Positions 53,724 to 63,848 are shown, counted from the first letter of the stretch. The stretch: DNA of 64,000 nt from Cumulibacter sp047975195 (GCA_047975195.1 JBKEDB010000025.1:62001-126000); one strand, 5' to 3'. The notes: generated by a model from the letters alone, not told the origin. Numbers and translations: made by a program.

Positions 53724-55513
53724 ATGAGTGTGGCGAGCGACGCCGGCAGGTCGGGAATCGGTGGCGATTGCGCTCTCGATCCGCTGCGATTCGTTCCTGC
53801 GGATGCCCGAGCGGCGGCGTCCGAGGGTGTTGCTGGCCCGCTAGCGGTCGCCTCGGCCTTCTCGGTGGAGATCGCTGACGCGCTGAGGCAGCTTCAGGTA
53901 GGTCTGGACGCATTGCTGGTAATCGGCGAACGTGGCGACTTTCAGGCTCTGGATGTCGAGTGTTTGTTGAAGCTTGCCGGCGAATTTGAGGCGCATCGCG
54001 CTCGTTGCGTTTTGTTCGACAACCGGGTTATCGAGGCGGCGCGTGAGGATCCGTCGTTCGCGGTCGTCACTGGCGAGAAGCGGGTCGCTCGTGGTCTTGC
54101 GCGCGCCCTGCGGATCGGGGTGGGCGAGGCGAATGCGAGGGAGCGTCGCGCGCAACAGTTATTGCCGCGCGATGGCTTCAGTCAGGGGGAGCTGCCGCCG
54201 GAATTGCCACGGTTGGCCGACGCGATTCGAGATGGTGGAGTCCCCGTTGGGCAGGTTGATGAGATCGGCGCCGCAATGCGTCGTATCGGTAGCAACACCG
54301 ACGTCGACGCGTCGCTGTGAGAACAGGCCGAGGAGACGCTCGTGTCGTACGTCGGCGCGCTTGCTCCAGCCGATTTGAAGTCGGTGGGCGAGAAGCTTGA
54401 TGAGGTGCTGCTACCCGACGGGCGTAGTCCAGACACCAGGGTGACCGATGCTCGTCGCGGCTTGCAGGTCGGGCGGCAGCGGTACGACGGCACCTATGCG
54501 ATCAGCGGCTATCTGAATCCGGTGGTAAAGGCCCAACTAGATGCGGTGCTCTCATCGCCGAGCGCGCCCCGATCGGCCAGCGATGGCATGCGTGACGACC
54601 GCACGGCAGATCAGCGTCGTCACGACGCCCTCGGTGACGTGCTGCGGCGGGTGCTGGACCTCAACGGTGTACCTGCCAGCGGCGGAACACCCGCCACCGT
54701 GCACATCACGGTGGATATGGACGCGATTCGCGCTGCGCTCGGCGTTGCTGGCGAGCAGGCTGAGGCGCGCGGCGAGTATGCGCCGGCCGACGCAGGTCGT
54801 TGTGGTGGTGACGGCGATCGCCGACGCGCCGGGCGGCGTTACGTCGGACGAGTCGCCGGCGGCGACCGGATCACCCTCGAGGACCTCACGCGTCTGGCGG
54901 GGGAGGCATTGCTGATCCCGGTATGGGCCAGCAACACCGGTGGCGTCGTTGCCTACGGTCGAGAACGTCGCATTGCGACGAAGAATCAGACGAACGCCTT
55001 GATCGCCGTGATGGTGGGTGCTCCTACCCGGGTTGCGATGTGCCGCCGGATTGGACGCAACGACACCACGTCACTGAATGGTGGCGCGGCGGGCGGACCG
55101 ACCTCGACAATCTGACCCTCGTCTGCGGGCATCATCATCGCGAGTTCGAGACCAATGGTTGGGCGGTGCGGATGATCCGCGGATTGCCGTGGTGGATTCC
55201 GCCGCCGTGGGTTGATCCGGAGCAAAAGCCGATCATCAACGCCCGAATTCAAGTACCGAGTACCGAGGAGATCGAGGATTCGGCGCGCCTTATCCGCGCG
55301 GCATCCGCCGAGTTGGCGGACGCCGACGACGACGGTGATGGGTTGGATCCGCCTGAGGAGTTGATCGGGCTGCTGGCTGCGCATGTCGCAGACCCGCTCC
55401 GCCGTGACCAGTTCCACCAGGAACTTGCCGATCTCCTCGATACCTACGCAGCAAGCCGCGAACTTAGCAGCAGTGTGCGGGTTGCTGGGGCCGGCGCGGG
55501 GAGTGTGGCGTGA
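53724..55513 (+). pseudogene. DUF222/HNH endonuclease-domain protein (13E12 family), stop plus frameshift
   Basis: Restored length is about 596 residues. The DUF222 region covers the first 400, with AEETLVSYVGALAPADLKSV in the middle. The HNH end has GGCSYPGCDVPPDWTQRHHV, then TDLDNLTLVCGHHHR. A TGA (54318-54320) breaks the frame after VDASL, where CGA would read R. A C missing near 55006-55007 breaks it again just before the HNH cysteines. GAGGAGG precedes ATG 53724. Members of this family are scattered and mobile in actinobacteria, and their exact role is unknown. Confidence 0.8.
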
Positions 55514-55557
55514 CTCGGACCCGCGAGCGCGCGTCGTCCGTAATTACGGCCTGTGAA

Positions 55558-56175
55558 CTACCGCTTGCGCCGGACCGTGGGGGAGGTATCGAGGTGCGCC
55601 AACCCGTTCCAGGCGAGGTTCACCAGGTGTGCAGCGACGATTTCTTTCTTGGGCTTGCGCTCCTCGAGCCACCACTGCCCGGTGGCGGCCACCATTCCCA
55701 CCAGGGCCTGCGAATACAGCCCGGCCAGTTTGGTTTCGTAACCTCGGGCCTTGAAGGCGCGATCCAGAATGTGCTCGACGCGGCTGGCGACGTCGTTGAT
55801 CAGGCTGGAGAACGTGCCGCTGCGACCCGTTGGCGGGGTGTCGCGGGTGAGCACTTTGAACCCGTCTGTCTCGTTCTCGATGTAGTCCAGCAGCACGAAT
55901 GCGGCGCGCTCAAGCAAATAACGGGGATGTCCGTCGGCAAGCGCGCTTTCGAATCTGCTCATCAGCAGACTCATTTCGCGGTCGACGACGACCGCGTACA
56001 GCCCTTCCTTACCACCGAAATGCTCATATACAACGGGTTTGCTCACGTGCGCCCGCGAGGCGATCTCCTCAACGGAGGTCCCGTCGAATCCGCGTTCGGC
56101 AAATACCTTCCGTGCGATGTCGACAAGTTGAGTGCGACGCTGCGCACCCGTCATTCGCGTGGTACCGGAGGCCAT
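55558..56175 (-). CDS. TetR-family transcriptional regulator
   Basis: A 205-residue regulator. The DNA-binding part is clear (AERGFDGTSVEEIASRAHVS, then KPVVYEHFGGKEGLYAVVVD); a ligand domain with WWLEERKPKKEIVAAHLVNL follows. It lies 39 bases downstream of the desaturase gene on the same strand. In M. tuberculosis a TetR gene (Rv1019) sits at the same place beside glmU. It may control the fatty-acid desaturase. Confidence 0.85.
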   Translation of the reverse strand: MASGTTRMTGAQRRTQLVDIARKVFAERGFDGTSVEEIASRAHVSKPVVYEHFGGKEGLYAVVVDREMSLLMSRFESALADGHPRYLLERAAFVLLDYIENETDGFKVLTRDTPPTGRSGTFSSLINDVASRVEHILDRAFKARGYETKLAGLYSQALVGMVAATGQWWLEERKPKKEIVAAHLVNLAWNGLAHLDTSPTVRRKR

Positions 56176-56214
56176 AGATGTCCGAACTTTCGAGAGGTAG
56201 GGAGCAGCCCCAGC

Positions 56215-57204
56215 CTAGGCGCTCGCGAGTTTTGCCTCGATCCGCTCGGGGGAGGGCCACTTGACGTTATACGCCCACCCGAACTTCTCGAAAATCCAAA
56301 TGACGCGGGCCGAGATGTCGATTTGACCTTTCATCACGCCATGACGGGCCGCAGTCGGGTCGGCGTGATGAAGGTTGTGCCACGACTCACCCATCGACAA
56401 GATCGCCAGCGGCCAGTAGTTAGAGGACATGTCGCGCGAGGAGAACGGCCGCTCACCGACCGCGTGGCAGATCGAGTTGATGCTCCAGGTCACGTGGTGC
56501 AACAGCCCCACGCGCACCAGTCCTGCCCAGAAGAACGCGGTGAGAGCCCCGTGCCAACTCTGCGAGATGAGGCCGCCCAGCAGCGCCGGCAGTCCAAGGC
56601 TGATCACGGCCCACAAACCAAACGTATTGCTGATGAACCGGAGGTGCTTGTCCTTGAGAAGGTCCGGCGTAAAGCGCTCCCGATTCGTCTTCTCCGGGTC
56701 GAACAGCCAACCCATGTGCGCCCACCACAGTCCTTTTACCAACGCGCCAGCGCTCGTGCCGAATCGCCACGGCGAATGCGGATCGCCGTCCCGGTCGCTG
56801 TACGCGTGGTGCCGACGGTGATCGGCGACCCACTGGATTACCGATCCTTGGATCGCGGTCGAACCGGCGATGGCCATCGCGATCCGAAGTGGTTGCTTGG
56901 CTTTGAAGGACCCGTGGGTGAAGTGGCGGTGATAGCCGACCGTGATGCCGAGTACGCCGACGACATAGAAGACCGCAGTGAGAATCACATCGGTCCAGCT
57001 CAGCCAGCCACCGGCCGCGGCCAGCGGCACTGCGGCGAACAAGGCCAGCAGTGGAGCGATCACGAATATGTACAGCAGCACCTGTTCGCCCACGCCTTTG
57101 CGGCGGCCGATGACGGGCCTTGTCCCGCTGGCGCTAGTGGATGCGCCCGAAATCAGCGCAGATTCGGACTTACGCGGCTTGACGGGGGCCGTGGAACTCG
57201 TCAT
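56215..57204 (-). CDS. Acyl-CoA desaturase (delta-9 type)
   Basis: A 329-residue membrane di-iron desaturase. All three histidine boxes are present: HRHFTH, HRRHHAYSD and HNLHHAD, with hydrophobic pairs between them. It introduces a cis double bond into saturated acyl-CoA and so controls membrane fluidity. ATG 57204 with GAGG upstream is preferred over the TTG at 57222. It is divergent from tRNA-Gln/glmU, with about 145 bases between. Confidence 0.9.
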   Translation of the reverse strand: MTSSTAPVKPRKSESALISGASTSASGTRPVIGRRKGVGEQVLLYIFVIAPLLALFAAVPLAAAGGWLSWTDVILTAVFYVVGVLGITVGYHRHFTHGSFKAKQPLRIAMAIAGSTAIQGSVIQWVADHRRHHAYSDRDGDPHSPWRFGTSAGALVKGLWWAHMGWLFDPEKTNRERFTPDLLKDKHLRFISNTFGLWAVISLGLPALLGGLISQSWHGALTAFFWAGLVRVGLLHHVTWSINSICHAVGERPFSSRDMSSNYWPLAILSMGESWHNLHHADPTAARHGVMKGQIDISARVIWIFEKFGWAYNVKWPSPERIEAKLASA

Positions 57205-57349
57205 GGATACCTCGCGGGTCAAGGAGCGGGGACGTGGGGCGGAACCCTTCGAAAGCGTAGGTTACGAGACCGTAGGTTCGCCACGGGAACCTATTGCGGA
57301 ATTTGTGGGTTTCATCCCTGTAGGGTGGACAGTCGCACCACCGTGCAAG

Positions 57350-57422
57350 TGGGGGGTGGGGTAATCGGCAGCCCGCGGGCCTTTGGAGCCTTGCAGTCTC
57401 GGTTCGAGTCCGAGTCCCCCAG
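57350..57422 (+). tRNA. tRNA-Gln (anticodon TTG)
   Basis: A 73-base cloverleaf: acceptor TGGGGGG with TCCCCCA, D arm GGGT-AATCGGCA-GCCC, anticodon loop CTTTGGA (anticodon TTG at positions 34-36), T arm CTCGG-TTCGAGT-CCGAG, discriminator G as expected for Gln. The anticodon stem has one mismatch at its outer end. No CCA is encoded. It lies 34 bases ahead of glmU, as in Mycobacterium, and is probably cotranscribed. Confidence 0.85.
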
Positions 57423-57456
57423 CGCAGTCGCCGAGCAATCGACAAGGAGCCGCTCG

Positions 57457-58905
57457 ATGAGTAGTGCACCCACGGCCGTGATTGTCCTGGCAGCCGGTCA
57501 GGGCACCAGGATGAAATCCTCGAAACCGAAGGTGCTGCACGCGATCGGCGGACGGAGCCTGTTGGGTCATGTGCTGGCTGCTGCCGCGCCGCTCAGGGCA
57601 CAGCAGACCGTGGTCGTCGTCGGCGCCGGACGCGACCTGGTTCGCAGCCACCTCGAGGAAATTCAGCCAGCCGCGCAAGCTTGTGTCCAGGAAGAACAAC
57701 TCGGGTCCGGACATGCGACGCGTATGGGGCTTGAGGCGCTCACCGACGTTCGCGGCACGGTGCTCGTGCTCAACGGCGACGCGCCGCTGTTGACCGCAGC
57801 CACACTCGATGCGTTCGCGGCACACCACGCCGCGGCTGGCAATGCGATGACGATTCTCTCCTCGCGGGTGCCCGAACCCCGCGGGCTTGGGCGGATTCTG
57901 CGATCCGGCCCCGCGGTCACCGCAATCGTGGAGGAGAAGGACGCCGACGAGCAACAGCGACACATCACCGAGGTCAACGCTGGCGTTTACGCATTCGATG
58001 CGGCCCGACTGAGCGCTGTTATCTCGCGTTTGTCGCGGGACAATGCGCAGGGGGAGGAGTACCTCACCGAAGCCGTCAGTTTGTTGCGGGCCGACGGTGC
58101 CCAGGTCGGGGCGTACCTCACCGAGTCGTACGAAGAGACGCTCGGTTGCAATGACCGCATCGAACTTGCCGCGCGTGGGCGCCAACTCAACGACCGCATC
58201 TGCGCCCACTGGATGCGTGAGGGTGTGACGATCGTGGACCCGCAGAGCACCTGGATCGACGCGGACGTCGAACTTGAGCAAGACGTCACGATTCTCCCTG
58301 GCACGCACCTGGCCGGTGCGACAAAGGTTCAGCATGGCGCCACCATCGGCCCTGATGCCACACTCAAAGACTGCGAGATCGGCCCGGACGCGACCGTCGT
58401 GCGGACCCACGGGGAACTCGCCGTGATCGGCGCGAACGCGAACGTCGGTCCCTTTGCGTACTTACGGCCAAACACCACGCTCGGCGAGCGCGGCAAGATC
58501 GGCACGTTCGTAGAAACAAAGAACGCGCAGATTGGCGCCGAATCGAAAGTGCCCCACCTGACGTACGTCGGTGACGCGGTGATCGGTGTCGACACCAACA
58601 TTGGCGCTTCCAGTGTGTTCGTGAACTACGACGGCGTCGCGAAATCGCAGACCACGATCGGTGATCATTGCCGGTTGGGCTCGGACAATATGTATGTCGC
58701 GCCGGTCAATGTCGGCGACGGTGCGTACAGCGGCGCAGGCACGGTGATTCGCAAGGAAGTACCGCCCGGAGCGTTGGCGGTATCTGGGGGGCCTCAACGT
58801 AACCTGCTCGGCTGGGTGGTGAACAATCGTGCGGGGACACCGGCGGCCGAGGCGGCCATCGCGGCGGGTGCCCCGGACAGCGACGCACAGCAGAAAGACT
58901 CTTGA
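57457..58905 (+). CDS. glmU: Bifunctional UDP-N-acetylglucosamine pyrophosphorylase / glucosamine-1-phosphate N-acetyltransferase
   Basis: A 482-residue enzyme that makes UDP-GlcNAc for peptidoglycan. The N-terminal pyrophosphorylase has AAGQGTRMKSSKPKVLH near residue 12; the C-terminal left-handed beta helix (about 255-460) carries hexapeptide repeats and the acetyltransferase residues (SSVFVNYDGVAKSQTTIG). AAGGAG precedes ATG 57457. The stop overlaps the prs start by one base. The frame stays open far upstream through the desaturase and DUF222 region by chance. Confidence 0.95.
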   Translation: MSSAPTAVIVLAAGQGTRMKSSKPKVLHAIGGRSLLGHVLAAAAPLRAQQTVVVVGAGRDLVRSHLEEIQPAAQACVQEEQLGSGHATRMGLEALTDVRGTVLVLNGDAPLLTAATLDAFAAHHAAAGNAMTILSSRVPEPRGLGRILRSGPAVTAIVEEKDADEQQRHITEVNAGVYAFDAARLSAVISRLSRDNAQGEEYLTEAVSLLRADGAQVGAYLTESYEETLGCNDRIELAARGRQLNDRICAHWMREGVTIVDPQSTWIDADVELEQDVTILPGTHLAGATKVQHGATIGPDATLKDCEIGPDATVVRTHGELAVIGANANVGPFAYLRPNTTLGERGKIGTFVETKNAQIGAESKVPHLTYVGDAVIGVDTNIGASSVFVNYDGVAKSQTTIGDHCRLGSDNMYVAPVNVGDGAYSGAGTVIRKEVPPGALAVSGGPQRNLLGWVVNNRAGTPAAEAAIAAGAPDSDAQQKDS

Positions 58906-59885
58906 TGAGCAGTATTGAGAAACCGAGCCAGAAGAGCCTGATGCTCTTTTCCGGTCGCGCGTACCCCGCGCTCGCCGACGAGATCGCGGCACATCTCGGA
59001 GTGACGGTGACCGGAACGTCGTCGTACTCGTTTGCGAACGGCGAGTTATATGCGCGTTCGGAGGAGTCGGCTCGCGGCGCGGACGTGTTCGTCATCCAGT
59101 CGCACACGACCCCGATCAATGACTGGCTCATGGAGCAGCTCATCCTGGTAGACGCGCTCAAGCGCGCTTCCGCCAAGCGCATCACCGTCGTTTCGCCGTT
59201 CTTCCCGTATGCCCGTCAGGACAAGAAAAGCCGTGGCCGCGAGCCGATTACCGCGCGGCTCGTCGCCGATATGTACACCGCGGCCGGCGCTGATCGGATC
59301 ATTTCGGTCGATCTGCACACGGCGCAGATCCAGGGATTCTTCAACGGGCCGGTGGATCACCTGTTCGCTACGCCGATCCTGACCGAATACATCCGCGACA
59401 AGTACGCCGGCGAGCCGATCACCGTCGTCTCGCCGGATTCCGGCCGGGTGCGGCTGTCGGAGCGCTGGTCGGAATACCTGGGCGGGACCCCGCTGGCATT
59501 CATCCACAAGACGCGCGATGTCACCCAGCCCAACCAGACGGTCGCAAACCGTGTCGTGGGCGATGTCGCGGGTCGGTTGTGCGTGCTGATCGACGACATG
59601 ATCGACACCGGCGGCACGATCTGTAAGGCCGCAGACGCTTTGATGAGCGAAGGCGCCAAGGACGTCATCATCGCCACGACGCACGGCATCCTGTCTGATC
59701 CCGCCGCGCAGCGGCTCGCGGACGCCCCCGTCAGCGAAGTCATCCTCACCAACACTCTCCCCATTCCTGCTGAGAAGATGCTGGACAAGATGACAGTGCT
59801 GTCAATTGCGCCGCTGGTTGCGCGCGCGATCAAGGAGATCTTCGAAGATGGATCGGTGACCAGTCTGTTCGACGGCGACGCGTAA
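58905..59885 (+). CDS. prs: Ribose-phosphate pyrophosphokinase
   Basis: A 326-residue PRPP synthetase. FFPYARQDKKSRGREPI is the ATP-binding flexible loop region, and CVLIDDMIDTGGTICKA the PRPP site. It makes PRPP from ribose 5-phosphate and ATP for nucleotide, His and Trp synthesis. It is translationally coupled to glmU. In relatives the two genes form an operon. Confidence 0.95.
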   Translation: MSSIEKPSQKSLMLFSGRAYPALADEIAAHLGVTVTGTSSYSFANGELYARSEESARGADVFVIQSHTTPINDWLMEQLILVDALKRASAKRITVVSPFFPYARQDKKSRGREPITARLVADMYTAAGADRIISVDLHTAQIQGFFNGPVDHLFATPILTEYIRDKYAGEPITVVSPDSGRVRLSERWSEYLGGTPLAFIHKTRDVTQPNQTVANRVVGDVAGRLCVLIDDMIDTGGTICKAADALMSEGAKDVIIATTHGILSDPAAQRLADAPVSEVILTNTLPIPAEKMLDKMTVLSIAPLVARAIKEIFEDGSVTSLFDGDA

Positions 59886-59997
59886 CTCCCGCAGACGGTC
59901 GCATAGTGCCCGCCGAAACTCGTAAGAGCCAAAAGTCGTTCGATCCGGTAACGTTCGCAGTTGACGCGCGTATCAACTAGACCGGGAGCGGACATAC

Positions 59998-60972
59998 GTG
60001 ATCAAGACAAAGTTCACTGAGGTATTCGGTGTCGAGGCACCGATCGTGCAGGGCGGTATGCAGTGGGTCGGCGTGGCCGAACTCGTCGCAGGTGTCGCAA
60101 ACGCGGGTGGCCTCGGGCTCATCACCGCATTGACGCAGCCAACGCCAGAGGCACTGGAAAAGGAAATTCTGCGCACGCGTGAGCTCACTGACAAGCCGTT
60201 TGGTGTCAACCTGACCATCCTGCCGGCGATCAACCCGCCGCCGTACGCTGAGTACCGCGACGCGATCATCAGTTCGGGCATCAAGATCGTCGAGACCGCG
60301 GGGTTCAACCCCGTCGATCACCTGCCCGACTTCAAGGCCAACGATGTCAAGGTGCTGCACAAGTGCACCGCCGTTCGTCACGCAGTTAAGGCGCAGAGCA
60401 TCGGCGTCGATGGCATCTCGATCGACGGCTTTGAGTGTGCTGGCCACCCGGGTGAGGACGACATCCCCGGCCTCGTGCTGATTCCTGCAGCGGCCGACAA
60501 GATCGACATCCCGATGATTGCCTCCGGCGGCTTCGGCGATGCCCGTGGTCTCGTTGCGGCCCTCGCGCTTGGCGCCGACGGCATCAACATGGGAACCCGC
60601 TTCATGGCGACCGCTGAGGCGCAGATCCACCAGAACGTCAAGCAGGCCCTGGTGGACGGCGATGAGCGCTCGACGAACCTGATGTTCCGCGAGCTACGCA
60701 ACACCGCGCGTGTGGCTAAGAACTCGATCTCGGACGAGGTTGTCGGCATCCTGCGCGGCGGCGGTCAGTTCGAGGACGTCAAGGAACTCGTTGCCGGCGT
60801 CCGCGGCCGCAAGGTCTACGAGAACGGCGACCTGGACGCGGGCATTTGGTCTGCCGGCATCGTGCAGGGAATTATCAACGACATCCCGACCTGCGCCGAA
60901 CTCATCTCGCGCATAGTCAACGAAGCCGAAGACATCATCAGCAACAAACTCGCGGCGTACGTCGCGAAGTAG
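59998..60972 (+). CDS. Nitronate monooxygenase (2-nitropropane dioxygenase-like)
   Basis: A 324-residue FMN TIM-barrel protein. IVQGGMQWVGVAELVAGVAN is the N-terminal signature, and GFECAGHPGEDDIPGLVLI and GADGINMGTRFMATAE are later family motifs. Members oxidise nitronates or other small organic acids; some are trans-2-enoyl-ACP reductases. GTG 59998 follows GGGAG. It is monocistronic by spacing. It is a different subfamily from the flavoprotein at 4974. Confidence 0.85.
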   Translation: MIKTKFTEVFGVEAPIVQGGMQWVGVAELVAGVANAGGLGLITALTQPTPEALEKEILRTRELTDKPFGVNLTILPAINPPPYAEYRDAIISSGIKIVETAGFNPVDHLPDFKANDVKVLHKCTAVRHAVKAQSIGVDGISIDGFECAGHPGEDDIPGLVLIPAAADKIDIPMIASGGFGDARGLVAALALGADGINMGTRFMATAEAQIHQNVKQALVDGDERSTNLMFRELRNTARVAKNSISDEVVGILRGGGQFEDVKELVAGVRGRKVYENGDLDAGIWSAGIVQGIINDIPTCAELISRIVNEAEDIISNKLAAYVAK

Positions 60973-61119
60973 CGATCCAGCCCACCAGGTAGGTCGCGAG
61001 TTCGTAACTACCGCTCGCCGCACGGCACCGGACGCTGCTCGGGTACGTCGACCCTCGTAGTCTTCAGTGCGAAACGGGGCGCTTCGCGTCCCGAGCACGT
61101 CCGCCGGCAGGGAGTAGCA

Positions 61120-62982
61120 GTGACCGAACCGCGTGATCCGAACCAGTGGCCGCACCAGGAGCCTGGACCGAACACGCAGGGTGAGCAGCCGTCGGAGACG
61201 GGCTCGATGCCGACGGTGTCGTACAACGCCGCGGCCTTCGACGATGAACAGCCGCCCCCCAATCCGGCAGCGCACTCCGGCCCACCGACCTCAGCGCCGA
61301 CGACGCCGTATTCCGGAACGGATGCGCAGGCGGTGTCGCCGCCGCAGCCGGAAGTTCCTCAGCACCCGGTGTCCGGCCCGGAGCCGACGCCGGATCACCC
61401 GACTACGCCGCCGCAGCCCCCATCGGGATCGTTTGGTGTTCCGCGTCCGCAAACTGGATCCTTCGGCGCACCGGCAGTTGGCGCGTTCAGCCAACAGCAA
61501 GTTGTGCCCGGTGACTACGGCCACTCCTCCGGCGGCCCGACGACAGCGATCACGCCGCCGGGGTTCACCGGCGTTCATCCCACGGCGACCACGGGGGCCT
61601 ACGCGCCACCTAGCGCCGCATCGAGCCCGAGAAGTCGCAAGAAGCCCCTGCTCATCGGCCTGGGCGCCCTCGTGCTCGTGGGTGCGCTCGTGGCCGGGTA
61701 CTTCGTCTTCTTCACCTTTGGTGGCATCCAAAACTCGCGCGGCGACATCAAGAACGCCAAAGGGTTCGCCGACTCCGCATCGATTACCTGGCAAGCATCC
61801 TTGCCGGACGACGGGATCACCGTCGCCAAGGATGCTGGTTGTTTCTACATCCTCAACGACGGTGCAGAGATCACCAACCAACTCGCCTGCGGACCCGCCC
61901 TGCGCGCTGGCGCCCAGAAGGGGCACGTGTGGGACATCTACCACTTCGACGTCTCTGGTAGCGGCGACAACCAACGGGCTACCGCTCTGAGCGAGACGCC
62001 GAAGCTTGGCCAACCCGCGCCCGAGAAGGGGTCGATCGTCGACGTATCAGGGGACGAGGCGGCCGACGGTGCGGATCTTGAGTCGCCCCCGATGCCGAAG
62101 GCTGACGAGAACGGCGTCTGGACCGATGAAGAGTTCGTGGTGGACGAGGACAGCAAGGGCAATGAGATCGAACTCGCTGACGCGCCCACACTCGTCGCTC
62201 CTGGGGCGAGCGTCACGATCAACGCCATCGTCGAGTACGGCGTAGCAGACATCGACGGGCAGCCCAGACAAGCCGCCGACGATCAGGAGTTTTACCTGAT
62301 CACGATGACCGGCGACGGCGGGCCGATCGACGGCTCGCTGAGCAGCACGATTGACTTCGATCTCGCTGGGGCGCCGGTATCGGGTTCGATCGACCCCGCG
62401 TCGATGGGCGAGGTGCAGATGCTGGTGTCGGTGCCGACATCCGGCGACTCGTATCTGGTGCTCACCTGCGAGGACCACACGCAGTCGCTGAGCCTCGCCG
62501 ACGGTACTCGCGTGGCCGATCCCACCACGGACCTTTACTACAGCGGTGATCCTGAGCCGACGACCGACCTCAGCGGTACCGTCGAATTCCCGGAGAAGGC
62601 GATCACCAAGGACGAGGACGTGTCCTTGACGGTGTCGTTGCTGAAAGCGCGACTGAAGCCGTACTCCGAGACCCACGGATGGGCGCCTGACGGGAAAGTG
62701 TGGCTCATCGTCACGATGGGCACCAAGGGCCAGACCATCGAGACCGATACCAAGTTCGACTACTACTCGATCGACTGTTCGTCCTCGGCGCTTGACGGCG
62801 GTGAAACCCAGTCTTGCGAATCCGATGCCGACGTGTCCCAGCAGGCGGTATGGATCGTGGCCGTCGCCCCCGACACGACGGCTTTCAAAGGAAGCTTCGC
62901 CGCCACGATGACCGCGTGGGGCGAGGACCAGGACGACGAAAGCGTTGACTTCGGCGCGAAGCCGGTCGAGTTCGCGTTCTAA
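61120..62982 (+). CDS. Proline-rich membrane-anchored extracellular protein, function unknown
   Basis: A 620-residue protein. The first 180 residues are Pro/Gly/Gln/Ser/Thr-rich and disordered, followed by one membrane helix (LLIGLGALVLVGALVAGYFVF, split here for length; residues about 187-207) and a 400-residue extracellular part rich in Asp, Ser, Thr and beta-strand patterns, with cysteines in GCFYILNDG, TCEDHTQS and IDCSSSALDGGETQSCES. I do not recognise a family. In M. tuberculosis a lipoprotein gene (lpqT) lies at a similar place between prs and rplY, but I see no similarity. GTG 61120 follows GGAG. Confidence 0.75.
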   Translation: MTEPRDPNQWPHQEPGPNTQGEQPSETGSMPTVSYNAAAFDDEQPPPNPAAHSGPPTSAPTTPYSGTDAQAVSPPQPEVPQHPVSGPEPTPDHPTTPPQPPSGSFGVPRPQTGSFGAPAVGAFSQQQVVPGDYGHSSGGPTTAITPPGFTGVHPTATTGAYAPPSAASSPRSRKKPLLIGLGALVLVGALVAGYFVFFTFGGIQNSRGDIKNAKGFADSASITWQASLPDDGITVAKDAGCFYILNDGAEITNQLACGPALRAGAQKGHVWDIYHFDVSGSGDNQRATALSETPKLGQPAPEKGSIVDVSGDEAADGADLESPPMPKADENGVWTDEEFVVDEDSKGNEIELADAPTLVAPGASVTINAIVEYGVADIDGQPRQAADDQEFYLITMTGDGGPIDGSLSSTIDFDLAGAPVSGSIDPASMGEVQMLVSVPTSGDSYLVLTCEDHTQSLSLADGTRVADPTTDLYYSGDPEPTTDLSGTVEFPEKAITKDEDVSLTVSLLKARLKPYSETHGWAPDGKVWLIVTMGTKGQTIETDTKFDYYSIDCSSSALDGGETQSCESDADVSQQAVWIVAVAPDTTAFKGSFAATMTAWGEDQDDESVDFGAKPVEFAF

Positions 62983-63215
62983 GCCCTTCGGCAATGCCGG
63001 TGCGAGATGCGTCTCGTACTGACGATGCCGCCTTCGCGTCAGTTACACTCGGCTAGTTGCCCGGCGAGGGCGTGCCCACCTGGTGCGCCGTTATCGACGG
63101 TCTGGTGCTCGCTATGTGTCCGCATAGTTGGAGCCATGGCCTGAGACTCCCGGGCCACCACCGCACAGGTCCTCCTCGACGGGCCTGAGACAGGTTTGGA
63201 AACTGAGGAGTAATT

Positions 63216-63839
63216 ATGGTTGACGACAATCGCATCGACGCCTCGCCGCGAACGGATTTCGGCAAGGGAGCCGCACGCCGCGCCCGTCGCGATGGCCACG
63301 TTCCGGCAGTGTTGTACGGACATGGAATGGATCCGGTGCACCTTAACCTGCACCGTCATCAGTTGACGATGGCGCTGCGCCAGGGGTTGAACTCGCTGTT
63401 GACCGTGCAGGTCGACGGGCGGGACGAGCTGGCCTTGGCCAAGGACGTCCAGGTACACCCGCTGCAGCGCGTCATCCAGCACGTCGATCTGCTGCTGGTC
63501 CGCAAGGGCGAGAAGGTCGCCGTCGACGTACCCGTCGAGTTTGTTGGCGATGTCGTCGCCGGCGGTCAGGTCAACCACGACCTCACCAGCGTGTCGATCG
63601 AGGCCGAGGCCACCGATATCCCCGAGTCGATTTCAGTGGAGATCGACGGGATCGAGGTCGGCGGTCAGGTGCTCGCTGGCGATCTGAAGTTGCCGGGCTC
63701 CGCGACGCTGTTGACCGATCCGGAGGCATTGATCATCGCCGTGTCCGAGGTCAGTGCCGTGGCCGAGGACGACGAAGCCGAAGAAGCCGCCGAGGGCGAG
63801 GCCACCGAAGAGGCCGCCGACGCGGACGACGCAGAGTAG
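63216..63839 (+). CDS. rplY: 50S ribosomal protein L25 / general stress protein Ctc
   Basis: A 207-residue long-form L25. The 5S-rRNA-binding N-terminal domain is in the first 95 residues (DFGKGAARRARRDGHVPAVL, then YGHGMDPVHL); the beta-rich C-terminal domain follows, ending in an acidic Glu/Ala tail. It binds 5S rRNA in the ribosome. GAGGAG precedes ATG 63216. It is followed 9 bases later by pth. Confidence 0.95.
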   Translation: MVDDNRIDASPRTDFGKGAARRARRDGHVPAVLYGHGMDPVHLNLHRHQLTMALRQGLNSLLTVQVDGRDELALAKDVQVHPLQRVIQHVDLLLVRKGEKVAVDVPVEFVGDVVAGGQVNHDLTSVSIEAEATDIPESISVEIDGIEVGGQVLAGDLKLPGSATLLTDPEALIIAVSEVSAVAEDDEAEEAAEGEATEEAADADDAE

Positions 63840-63848
63840 TACCGCACG

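Noticed and set aside
55510..57456. Long in-frame upstream extension of glmU
   Set aside because: It runs through the desaturase and tRNA-Gln region; the family signature begins right after ATG 57457.
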